Positions 1-5,024 of a stretch of 5,024 nt of DNA are shown here, in pieces; within the stretch, counting starts at the first letter, position 1; the number at the start of each line of letters is the position of its first letter. Under the pieces are notes generated by a model. It worked only from the letters and a program-made list of their open reading frames with translations, did not search any database and was not told where the DNA came from. The DNA is taken from positions 1 through 5,024 of the forward strand of contig JAPPKP010000010.1 of the NCBI GenBank assembly GCA_028819955.1, read 5' to 3'. The stretch comes from Rhodospirillaceae bacterium (lineage in GTDB: Bacteria; Pseudomonadota; Alphaproteobacteria; UBA828). The position numbers were made by a program, and so were the translations under genes.

Positions 1-51
1 CCCCTGAGCCGTGCAGTTTACCCGACTCGGAAACGCGTCAGGCGCCGCGCC

Positions 52-426
52 TCACTCCGCGCGGGGGACGGCCGGGCGGTCGTCTTCGAGAAGCTCCAGC
101 GGCTCGATATCGGTGGGCAGGTCGAGCTCGCCCGGCAGCACGAGCGGCTCTGCCTCGATGGCGAGCGGGTCTTCCTCCACGGTATCCAGCACCGACTCCC
201 GATCCGACCAGCTGCCGGAGAGGATGGCCAGCACCAGACTCAGGATCATGAACGCCGCCGCCAGCCCCGCGGTCGCGCGCGTCAGCAGGCTGGCCGTGCC
301 GCGCGCCGAGAACATGGCGCCGGGGCCGCCGATGCCGAGCGCGCCGCCCTCGCTTCGCTGGAGCAGCACGAGACCGATCATCGCGATTGCGATGACGATC
401 AGGACTACGAGCAGAATCGTTTCCAC
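52..426 (-). CDS. secG: SecG, preprotein translocase subunit
   Basis: SecG is the small, non-essential membrane subunit of the SecYEG channel and assists SecA-driven protein export across the inner membrane. The 124-residue product shows the expected two-helix plan: a hydrophobic segment at about residues 2-22, the conserved cytoplasmic-loop motif VLLQRSEGGALGIGG (about 20-34) with FSARGTASLLTR (39-50), and a second hydrophobic segment at about 51-70. After the second helix comes a roughly 50-residue tail (73-124) rich in Asp, Glu and Pro with no recognisable domain. Such tails vary among SecG proteins. The start is GTG (424-426), chosen because a strong Shine-Dalgarno lies 5 nt upstream and the first helix begins at once. 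The gene lies 31 bp downstream of tpiA on the same strand and is probably cotranscribed with it. The stop is TGA at 52-54. Identity is secure from the motif; the role of the tail is unknown. Confidence 0.95.
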   Translation of the reverse strand: METILLVVLIVIAIAMIGLVLLQRSEGGALGIGGPGAMFSARGTASLLTRATAGLAAAFMILSLVLAILSGSWSDRESVLDTVEEDPLAIEAEPLVLPGELDLPTDIEPLELLEDDRPAVPRAE

Positions 427-431
427 TGCCG

Positions 432-437
432 CTCCTC
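432..437 (-). promoter_or_regulatory. Shine-Dalgarno of secG
   Basis: On the minus strand GAGGAG sits 5 nt before the GTG at 424-426. It is a near-ideal ribosome binding site and decides the non-ATG start of secG. It is the only strong Shine-Dalgarno seen in the window. Confidence 0.8.
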
Positions 438-445
438 GTCACATC

Positions 446-466
446 TGCCGCACGGGCTCAACGGCA
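446..466 (-). other. Small potential hairpin over the tpiA stop codon
   Basis: TGCCG (446-450) and CGGCA (462-466) can pair as a 5-bp stem around an 11-nt loop that contains the tpiA stop codon, upstream of the secG Shine-Dalgarno. It lacks a U-tract, so it is unlikely to terminate transcription. It could influence ribosome passage from tpiA to secG, but in GC-rich DNA such short stems arise easily by chance. Confidence 0.2.
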
Positions 467-1210
467 CGCCTGGCAGATCTGCCAGAACGCGTCCGCAGAT
501 AGGCTTGCTCCGCCGACCAGAACCCCGTCGACCCCCGGCACGGCCAGGATCTCGCCTGCGTTCCGCGCCGTGACGGAGCCGCCATATAGCACGCGGAGCG
601 CCTCACCGCCTCCCGAAAATCGCCGTTCCCAGCCGACCCGCACCTCCGCGTGCGCCGCCTCGATATCGGCCGCCCCCGGCGTGTGGCCGCTGCCGATGGC
701 CCACACCGGCTCGTAGGCCACCGCGGTGTTGTCGGGCGTGGCGCTGGCGGGCAGCGAGCCCTCGACCTGGCGGCCGATCACGGCGAGCGCGCGCCCGGCG
801 TTGCGCTCGGCCGCACTCTCGCCCACGCAGACGATCGCCGCGAGCCCCGCCGCATGGGCCGCCGCCGCCTTGGCTGCCACCGTCTCATCGTCCTCGCCGT
901 GGCCGGCGCGGCGCTCGGAGTGGCCGACGATGACGTGCGTGCAGCCCCCGTCGGCAAGCATCGGCGCGCTCACGTCGCCGGTGTGAGCGCCCTCGGCTGC
1001 GGCATGGCAATCCTGGCCGCCGAGCGCGATCTGCGAGCCCGCGAACACGGCCCGGAGCGCGAAGAGCAGTGTCGCCGGCGGGCAAACGACGATATCGCCG
1101 CCGCAGTCGCCTGTTGCGGCGTGAGTCGCGAGCGCACTGGCACGCGCGAGCCCGTCGGCATGGAGGCCGTTCATCTTCCAGTTGGCCACAAAGAGGGGTC
1201 GGGGCGGCAT
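458..1210 (-). CDS. tpiA: Triosephosphate isomerase
   Basis: Cytoplasmic glycolytic/gluconeogenic enzyme interconverting dihydroxyacetone phosphate and glyceraldehyde 3-phosphate. The 250-residue product is a full-length TIM barrel (family about 250). Catalytic and binding residues are all visible: Asn10 and Lys12 in ANWKMNG (9-15), electrophile His97 in VGHSERR (95-101), base Glu167 in AYEPVWAIGSG (165-175) with the mobile phosphate lid after it, and the phosphate-binding YGGSV (209-213) and GVLVGGASL (229-237). GGQDCH (64-69) followed by GAHTGDVSAPML is the style I recall from alphaproteobacterial enzymes. The ATG at 1208-1210 is chosen because the protein must begin just before the first strand. 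The frame stays open far upstream, but only as antisense of ppiD. No good Shine-Dalgarno precedes the ATG. The gene is divergent from ppiD and heads a probable tpiA-secG unit. The stop is TGA at 458-460. Confidence 0.97.
   Translation of the reverse strand: MPPRPLFVANWKMNGLHADGLARASALATHAATGDCGGDIVVCPPATLLFALRAVFAGSQIALGGQDCHAAAEGAHTGDVSAPMLADGGCTHVIVGHSERRAGHGEDDETVAAKAAAAHAAGLAAIVCVGESAAERNAGRALAVIGRQVEGSLPASATPDNTAVAYEPVWAIGSGHTPGAADIEAAHAEVRVGWERRFSGGGEALRVLYGGSVTARNAGEILAVPGVDGVLVGGASLSADAFWQICQACR
470..485. repeat. Perfect 16-bp palindrome in the tpiA 3' end
   Basis: CTGGCAGATCTGCCAG equals its own reverse complement over all 16 bases. It lies inside the last codons of tpiA (encoding around WQICQ), 10 bp before the stop codon. 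With no spacer it would need to open a small loop to form an RNA hairpin, and no T-run follows, so it is not a standard intrinsic terminator. The shorter element ATCTGCC recurs at 443-449 in the tpiA-secG gap. A function is not demonstrated. Confidence 0.45.
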
Positions 1211-1348
1211 GAGCGTGAGCGGCGGTCGTGGGTGTTCGCGCCTCGGCACCCGCGCGCCGGGGCGCTGGGCAGGCGTGCCCCCATGCTCTATCACGCCACG
1301 CGACCGCGGGCCAGCCGCGCCGGGCAGGCTTTGGGTCTGTGGCGCGGT

Positions 1349-1360
1349 CACGGAACCGTG
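1349..1360. repeat. Short inverted repeat in the tpiA-ppiD intergenic region
   Basis: CACGG-AA-CCGTG is a perfect 5-2-5 inverted repeat in the non-coding DNA between the divergent tpiA and ppiD genes. It starts 35 bp upstream of the candidate ppiD -35 box, a position compatible with a regulator binding site. The arms are short and do not extend further, so chance is a real alternative. Nothing else in 1211-1474 looks like a gene or RNA, and I could not find a convincing tpiA promoter there. Confidence 0.25.
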
Positions 1361-1383
1361 CGAAGGAAGCCGCAGGTTGCGTG

Positions 1384-1413
1384 TTGCCCGGTGCGTACAG
1401 CCGCACCTATTAT
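1384..1413 (+). promoter_or_regulatory. Candidate sigma70-type promoter of ppiD
   Basis: TTGCCC (1384-1389; 4 of 6 bases match TTGACA) and TATTAT (1408-1413; 5 of 6 match TATAAT) are separated by 18 bp. The TATTAT is a rare AT-rich hexamer in this very GC-rich intergenic region, which supports the call. Transcription would start near 1420 and give a leader of about 55 nt before the ATG at 1475. There is no experimental support. Confidence 0.5.
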
Positions 1414-1474
1414 CCGGCGCAACGCGCGCCCCGCACTGGCTCGGGCGCGCCTCAACCATGCGACGGGTTCCGCG

Positions 1475-3379
1475 ATGCTGCAATCCATGCGCCAGGCCAC
1501 CAAGTCGTGGGCAAGCCGCGCCGTCATCATCGTCTTGGCGCTGAGCTTCGGGGCCTGGGGAATCAACGACGTGTTCACCGGCGGCAGCCGGTCTGCGGTC
1601 GCGACCGTAGGCGAGGTCGACGTCCCCACGGTCCTGTTCGACCGCCAGTTCCAGCGCGCCCTGCAGCGCGAGCGCGAACGCTCCGGCCGCCCCGATCTCA
1701 CCCGCGACGAGGCCCACCAGGCCGGGCTTACGGGCCAGGTCCTTAACCTCCTCGTCCGCGAGTACCTGCTCGATGCCGAGGCCGCCAAGCTCGGGCTGCG
1801 CGCAGCAGACGCCAGCGTCATGCAGGAGCTGGCGGACTCGCCCGCCTTCAGCAACGAACAGGGGCAGTTCGACCCCGAGCTCTACGATCTCGTGCTCGAA
1901 CGCAACAACATGACGCGGGCCGAGTACGAGGACCTGATTCGCATCGACCTGCTCCGCGACCAGATTCTGAGCGCCGTCGGCGGCGACCGCAACGTTCCGG
2001 AATCGCTCATCGACGCCGTTCACCGCTACCGGGCCGAAGAGCGAAGCGCCCAGCTCGCGATTGTCCCCGCCCGCGGCATGGCCGGCCTCGCCGAGCCGGG
2101 CGAGACCGCCATCCAGGCCTACTACGATGAGAACACGGCGTCCTTCATGGCGCCCGAGCGGCGCAGCGCGGTGCTCGTGCAGCTCACCGCCCAGGACATG
2201 GTCTCGGAGATCGAGCTGAGCGACGAGGACGTCTATGCCGAATACGAGGCGCGGATCGACGAGTTCGACGTGCCGGAGCGGCGCGCGGTCATCCAGATCA
2301 ACGCCCAGGACGAGGCGCTGATCCGGGAGGGCGCGCAGAGGATCGCGGAAGGCGAGGACTTCGTCACCGTCGCCGACGACCTCGAGCGGGGCGGAGCCAC
2401 GGTGCTCACCATCCCGGATTTCGAGGCCGACGGCCCGCTCAAGGCCGCAAGCGAGGCGGTCTTCCGCCTCTCCGAAGGCTCGGTCAGCGAGCCGGTCCAG
2501 ACCCCGTTCGGCTGGCACCTCTTCAAGGTCGAGAGCGTGGAGCTCGCGCGGCGCCTGAGCTTCGAGGAGGTGAAGCAGGACCTGCACGACGAGATGGCGC
2601 TCGACCTTGCCGGCGCCGGGCTCTTCCGCCTTTCCACGGTGCTGGAGGACGAGCTCGGCGGCGGCGCCTCGCTGGAGATGGGCGCTGCTGCAGTCGGCGT
2701 CGAGCCGATCGTCTTGAACGGCGTCACGCGCACCGGTCTCGACCGGAGCGGCACCCCGGTGCTCGTCGAGCTGAGCGAGCGGGACAATATCCTCACGCTC
2801 GTGTTCGAGACGGCTGAGGGCCGGGAATCGCATCTCACCGAGCTTGGCGACGGGAGCTTCGCCATCCTCAGGGTGGACGAGGTGGTGCTCCCCGCGCCCC
2901 GACCCCTGGAGGAAGTGCGCTCTCAGGTGCGTTCGGCACTCATGCGGGAAGGGGAGAAGGAAGCGGCGGAGCGCGTGGCAAACGCGCTGGCCGACCGGGT
3001 CAGGGTCGGCGAAGACCTCTCCGCAGCTGCCCGGGACGCCGGCCTCTCCGTGACGACGCTCGACAATGTGCGGCGCAATGGGCAGGGCGCGGGAACGGAC
3101 GCCTCATTCGCACTGATCCAAAGGCTATTCGAGCGGGATGAGGGCGATCGCGAGCCCATCGTCGCGGAAACGGCGGATGGCTGGGGCGTCGCGGTTCTCA
3201 CCCGCGTCGATGACACCGGTCGGGGCGCGACCGGCGAGGAGCGCGACCGCCTGCGCGACCAGCTTTCGCGCGCGTGGCGCAGCGACCTCACGGACGCCTA
3301 CCGCGCGGCGCTCTACGGCCGGCACGACATCTCGGTCAACCAGGGCACGCTGTCGGCCCTGTTCAACCAGCAGAATTAG
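1475..3379 (+). CDS. ppiD: PpiD/SurA-type peptidylprolyl isomerase-like periplasmic chaperone
   Basis: Inner-membrane-anchored periplasmic folding factor of the PpiD family, which assists proteins leaving the Sec channel. The 634-residue product (E. coli PpiD is about 620) opens with a short basic cytoplasmic stretch (MLQSMR...K) and one uncleaved transmembrane helix at about residues 13-30. Next comes a SurA/PpiD N-terminal chaperone region (about 40-170, with AVATVGEVDVPTVLFDRQF and the FSNEQGQFDPELY segment). The parvulin-like PPIC domain spans about 265-355, from PERRAVIQIN to VQTPFGWHLFKVESV. A long C-terminal part follows, including GSFAILRVDEVVLP at about 459. The parvulin His near the domain end is kept (His348), but the usual His near its start (HIL-type) reads QIN, so isomerase activity is doubtful and a chaperone role is more likely. 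The ATG at 1475 matches the family N-terminus; only a weak GACGGG precedes it. Divergent from tpiA. The stop is TAG, and the 3' end overlaps the convergent methyltransferase gene. Confidence 0.9.
   Translation: MLQSMRQATKSWASRAVIIVLALSFGAWGINDVFTGGSRSAVATVGEVDVPTVLFDRQFQRALQRERERSGRPDLTRDEAHQAGLTGQVLNLLVREYLLDAEAAKLGLRAADASVMQELADSPAFSNEQGQFDPELYDLVLERNNMTRAEYEDLIRIDLLRDQILSAVGGDRNVPESLIDAVHRYRAEERSAQLAIVPARGMAGLAEPGETAIQAYYDENTASFMAPERRSAVLVQLTAQDMVSEIELSDEDVYAEYEARIDEFDVPERRAVIQINAQDEALIREGAQRIAEGEDFVTVADDLERGGATVLTIPDFEADGPLKAASEAVFRLSEGSVSEPVQTPFGWHLFKVESVELARRLSFEEVKQDLHDEMALDLAGAGLFRLSTVLEDELGGGASLEMGAAAVGVEPIVLNGVTRTGLDRSGTPVLVELSERDNILTLVFETAEGRESHLTELGDGSFAILRVDEVVLPAPRPLEEVRSQVRSALMREGEKEAAERVANALADRVRVGEDLSAAARDAGLSVTTLDNVRRNGQGAGTDASFALIQRLFERDEGDREPIVAETADGWGVAVLTRVDDTGRGATGEERDRLRDQLSRAWRSDLTDAYRAALYGRHDISVNQGTLSALFNQQN
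3363..3379. other. 17-bp convergent overlap of ppiD and methyltransferase genes
   Basis: The last 17 bp of ppiD on the plus strand (stop TAG 3377-3379) are also the last 17 bp of the methyltransferase gene on the minus strand (stop TGA, 3363-3365). No intergenic DNA is left for an intrinsic terminator, so the two transcripts must run into each other's coding region. Confidence 0.85.
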
Positions 3380-4016
3380 CCGAGGGCGAGGGAGCCGGCG
3401 GCCGGCGGGCGACCACGAACCTCACGACATCGTCGATCAGAAACCGGCTCTCGGCGAGTTCGAGCCCGGCGGGCTCGACATGGCGATGCGGCTCCCGGTC
3501 GAAGCCGGCGCCATAGGCCCACCGCACCCAGGGCGCCCAGAGCCCCATGACAAAGCGTCGCCACGGCCGCTTGGACCACGTGTAGTCGAGCAGGCGGATC
3601 TCGCCGCCGGGCCTCACGATCCGTCCCAGCTCTTCGAGTGCCGGTCGCTGCCGATCGGGCTTCAGAACGCAGAAGACGAAGCTCGCGACCACGGCGTCGA
3701 AGCTCGAGTCGGCGAAACCGGTCCGTAGCACGTCCATCGCCGCGAGCGGCACGTCGCTGCCGAGCGCGTCGCGCCGTGCGCGGGCCTGCGCCAGCATCGC
3801 CTGCGAGAGGTCGATACCGACCATCTGAGCGCCGGCGGGATAGTAGGGGATGTTGCGGCCTGTCCCGACGCCTGCGTCCAGAATCCGCCCGGTGAGCCCG
3901 GCGAACAGTTCTCCTCGGACCGGCGCATAGCGCTTGCGCTCGAACGACCCGTCGAGAAAGTCGTAGAAGGGCGCGATGCGCCGATAGACCCCGCGCGCGT
4001 CGCCGGCGGCGCTCAC
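3363..4016 (-). CDS. UbiE-like class I SAM-dependent methyltransferase, substrate unknown
   Basis: Soluble methyltransferase using S-adenosylmethionine. The 217-residue product has an N-terminal helix with VYRRIAPFYDFLDG (10-23), as in UbiE/PmtA-like enzymes. It then shows SAM motif I ILDAGVGTG (45-53), the acidic residue that binds the SAM ribose (Asp69 in VGIDLS), MDVL (94-97), the SSFDAVVASFVFC strand (104-116) and LGRIVRPGGEIRLLDY (130-145). The region after that, with several Trp (WSKRPWRRFVMGLWAPWVRWAYG, 147-169), is amphipathic and could contact a membrane or lipid-like substrate. That would fit quinone or phospholipid methylation but is inference only. The start is GTG (4014-4016), with no clear Shine-Dalgarno. 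It lies 24 bp after the ilvE stop, so translation may depend on coupling to ilvE. The stop TGA at 3363-3365 falls inside the ppiD 3' end. The family is well supported; the exact role is open. Confidence 0.85.
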   Translation of the reverse strand: MSAAGDARGVYRRIAPFYDFLDGSFERKRYAPVRGELFAGLTGRILDAGVGTGRNIPYYPAGAQMVGIDLSQAMLAQARARRDALGSDVPLAAMDVLRTGFADSSFDAVVASFVFCVLKPDRQRPALEELGRIVRPGGEIRLLDYTWSKRPWRRFVMGLWAPWVRWAYGAGFDREPHRHVEPAGLELAESRFLIDDVVRFVVARRPPAPSPSANSAG

Positions 4017-4040
4017 GGCGAACGCCGGTGCGGCTCGGTG

Positions 4041-4922
4041 CTACTCCCGTGCGCGTACGGTCGCCGCGTAGTCCGCCATCAGGGTGCGCGTCACCGGCCC
4101 AACCTGGAAGTTGTGGTCGTCGATGGCGCCGACCGGCGTGACCTCGGCAGCGGTGCCGGTGAGGAAGATCTCGTCGCTCCTCGCAATCTCGTCGGGCATG
4201 ACGGCGCGCTCCACAACTTCGTAGCCGCGCTTCTCCGCAAGCTCGATAACCGTGCGCCGGGTGATTCCATCGAGAAAGCAATCCGGTGTCGGCGTGTGAA
4301 TGACCCCGTCCTGGACGAGAAAGATGTTAGCGCCCGTGGCTTCGGAGACCTGCCCGCGCCAGTCGAGCATCAGCGCGTCGTGGCAGCCTTCCCTCTCCGC
4401 CTCGTGCTTGCTGAGGGTGCAGATCATGTAGAGCCCGGCGCACTTCGCCGTCACCGGGGCGGTGTCCGGCGCGGGCCGACGCCAGCGCGCGGTCTGCAAC
4501 TTGATGCCCCGCGTCACCGCATCCTCGCCGAAATAGGCCGGCCACGCCCAGGCGGCGATGGCCACGTGAATCGTGTTGTGCTGCGCCGAGACGCCCATCA
4601 TCTCGGCCCCGCGCCAGGCCACCGGGCGCACGTAGCCGTCGCCGAGGTCGTGTGCCGCGACGACCTCCTTCGAAGCTTCGACCAACTGCTCGCAGCTGTA
4701 GGGAATTTCGAAGCCCAATGCGTCGGCCGAATCCAGAAGGCGCTGGGTGTGCTCCTCGACCTTGAAGATGCGCCCGTCGTAGACCCGTTCGCCTTCGAAC
4801 ACGCAGCTTGCGTAGTGCAGGCCGTGGCTCAGCACGTGCAGCTTGGCATCGCGCCAGGGCACGAGCGCGCCGTTGTACCAGATGACTCCGTCACGATCGT
4901 CGTAGGGGATGAGGTCGGCCAT
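4041..4922 (-). CDS. ilvE: Branched-chain amino acid aminotransferase
   Basis: Pyridoxal-phosphate enzyme (fold type IV) that transfers amino groups between glutamate and the 2-oxo acids of leucine, isoleucine and valine, in the cytoplasm. The 293-residue product has the family landmarks: HVLSHGLHYASCVFEGER (29-46), WRGAEMMGVS (103-112), the PLP Schiff-base lysine Lys160 in APVTAKCAGLYM (155-166), the signature SEATGANIFLV (193-203) with Glu195, LDGITRRTVIELA (217-229), and the phosphate-binding GTAAEVTPV (256-264). I chose the ATG at 4920-4922, giving MADLIPYDDRDG, which matches the usual N-terminus. An in-frame GTG 9 nt earlier and an ATG at 4994 also exist, but the latter would add 24 atypical residues and lies upstream of the expected transcription start. 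The Shine-Dalgarno is weak (GTGAG). It heads a probable two-gene unit with the methyltransferase. The stop is TAG at 4041-4043. Confidence 0.96.
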   Translation of the reverse strand: MADLIPYDDRDGVIWYNGALVPWRDAKLHVLSHGLHYASCVFEGERVYDGRIFKVEEHTQRLLDSADALGFEIPYSCEQLVEASKEVVAAHDLGDGYVRPVAWRGAEMMGVSAQHNTIHVAIAAWAWPAYFGEDAVTRGIKLQTARWRRPAPDTAPVTAKCAGLYMICTLSKHEAEREGCHDALMLDWRGQVSEATGANIFLVQDGVIHTPTPDCFLDGITRRTVIELAEKRGYEVVERAVMPDEIARSDEIFLTGTAAEVTPVGAIDDHNFQVGPVTRTLMADYAATVRARE

Positions 4923-4965
4923 GGCGCTCACGGATGGTCGGCGGGTGGACAGAAAGCAGTTGCGC

Positions 4966-4994
4966 TCCCTATCATCGGCCTGCATATAAGTCAA
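4966..4994 (-). promoter_or_regulatory. Candidate promoter of ilvE
   Basis: On the minus strand TTGACT (4994 to 4989; 5 of 6 match TTGACA) is followed after 17 bp by TAGGGA (4971 to 4966), a poor -10 match (only the leading TA agrees). The strong -35 and correct spacing favour a promoter, giving a start near 4959 and a leader of about 37 nt to the ATG at 4922. An alternative -10 (TATATG, immediately after the TTGACT) would need a -35 at CTTTAC/TTTACG with short spacing. Confidence 0.35.
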
Positions 4995-5001
4995 CGTGAC
5001 T
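4989..5001. repeat. Inverted repeat over the ilvE -35 region
   Basis: AGTCA-ACG-TGACT is a perfect 5-3-5 inverted repeat. Its left arm coincides with the candidate -35 hexamer of ilvE, so a protein bound here would compete with RNA polymerase. TGAC occurs again immediately to the right (5001-5004, TGACGT). It looks like a small operator, but the arms are short and the regulator is not in the window. Confidence 0.35.
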
Positions 5002-5024
5002 GACGTAAAGGCCGGGCCGAATCC

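Noticed and set aside
1..51. A possible tRNA or terminator downstream of secG, since tRNA genes often follow secG in some bacteria.
   Set aside because: The 51 bases show no tRNA cloverleaf segment or GTTC-type T-loop, and no hairpin followed by a T-run. The fragment is too short to say more.
650..1474. An upstream in-frame extension of ppiD on the plus strand across the intergenic region and antisense to tpiA.
   Set aside because: This is the same mirror-frame effect. The added sequence is Arg-rich and featureless, and the membrane-anchor N-terminus MLQSMR begins at 1475 as in the family.
1211..2833. The tpiA reading frame stays open far upstream on the minus strand, giving an apparent 791-codon gene that runs antisense to ppiD.
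   Set aside because: Its codons are exactly the reverse complements of the ppiD codons in register. In GC-rich genes that avoid TTA, CTA and TCA, this mirror frame is stop-free by default. The upstream translation shows no family features, while TpiA starts cleanly at 1210.
3380..3500. A possible intrinsic terminator after the ppiD stop.
   Set aside because: The DNA is the coding 3' part of the methyltransferase gene. GC-rich self-complementary stretches such as GCCGGCGGCCGGC are present but are not followed by a T-run.
4923..4994. A 24-residue N-terminal extension of IlvE from the ATG at 4994.
   Set aside because: The extra residues (MTYMQADDRERN...) do not resemble the family N-terminus and would overlap the candidate promoter, lying upstream of its expected start of transcription.
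4038..5003. A 321-codon open frame on the plus strand opposite ilvE.
   Set aside because: It is in mirror register with the ilvE codons, rich in Arg/His/Val/Asp typical of antisense translation, and shows no recognisable domain; ilvE itself is unambiguous.

Overview
The window is a GC-rich chromosomal segment that looks alphaproteobacterial, possibly from a Rhodospirillales-like lineage. The evidence is the protein sequences themselves: a triosephosphate isomerase with the GGQDCH...GAHTGDVSAPML and VGHSERR style, a PpiD/SurA-type protein opening with MLQSMR...SW and one membrane anchor, and a branched-chain aminotransferase opening with PYDDRDGVIW...HVLSHGLHYAS. No mobile element, CRISPR array, tRNA or rRNA is visible, and all five genes look like core housekeeping genes. 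The lineage call comes from recalled family sequences, not from a search.

Left part (52-1210, minus strand): tpiA (triosephosphate isomerase) is followed after 31 bp by secG (preprotein translocase subunit), probably as one transcription unit. secG starts at GTG and has a clear Shine-Dalgarno sequence. Middle (1211-3379): a 264-bp divergent intergenic region carries a plausible sigma70-type promoter (TTGCCC-N18-TATTAT) reading right into ppiD. That gene encodes a 634-residue membrane-anchored periplasmic folding factor with a parvulin-like domain. Right part (3363-4922, minus strand): ilvE (branched-chain amino acid aminotransferase) is followed after 24 bp by a UbiE-like SAM-dependent methyltransferase gene, again probably one transcription unit. 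The methyltransferase stop codon lies inside the 3' end of ppiD, so the two convergent genes overlap by 17 bp with no room for a separate terminator. The last ~100 bp hold the ilvE promoter region, with a small inverted repeat over the candidate -35 element.

Functionally, secG and ppiD both belong to the protein export and envelope folding route: SecG is part of the SecYEG channel, and PpiD-type proteins act at its periplasmic exit. tpiA (glycolysis/gluconeogenesis) and ilvE (Leu/Ile/Val synthesis and breakdown) are central metabolism. The methyltransferase substrate cannot be assigned. I found no convincing new biological system. The points worth a second look are modest: the operator-like repeat before ilvE, the long acidic SecG tail, the loss of one parvulin active-site histidine in PpiD, the convergent gene overlap, and a perfect 16-bp palindrome at the 3' end of tpiA.
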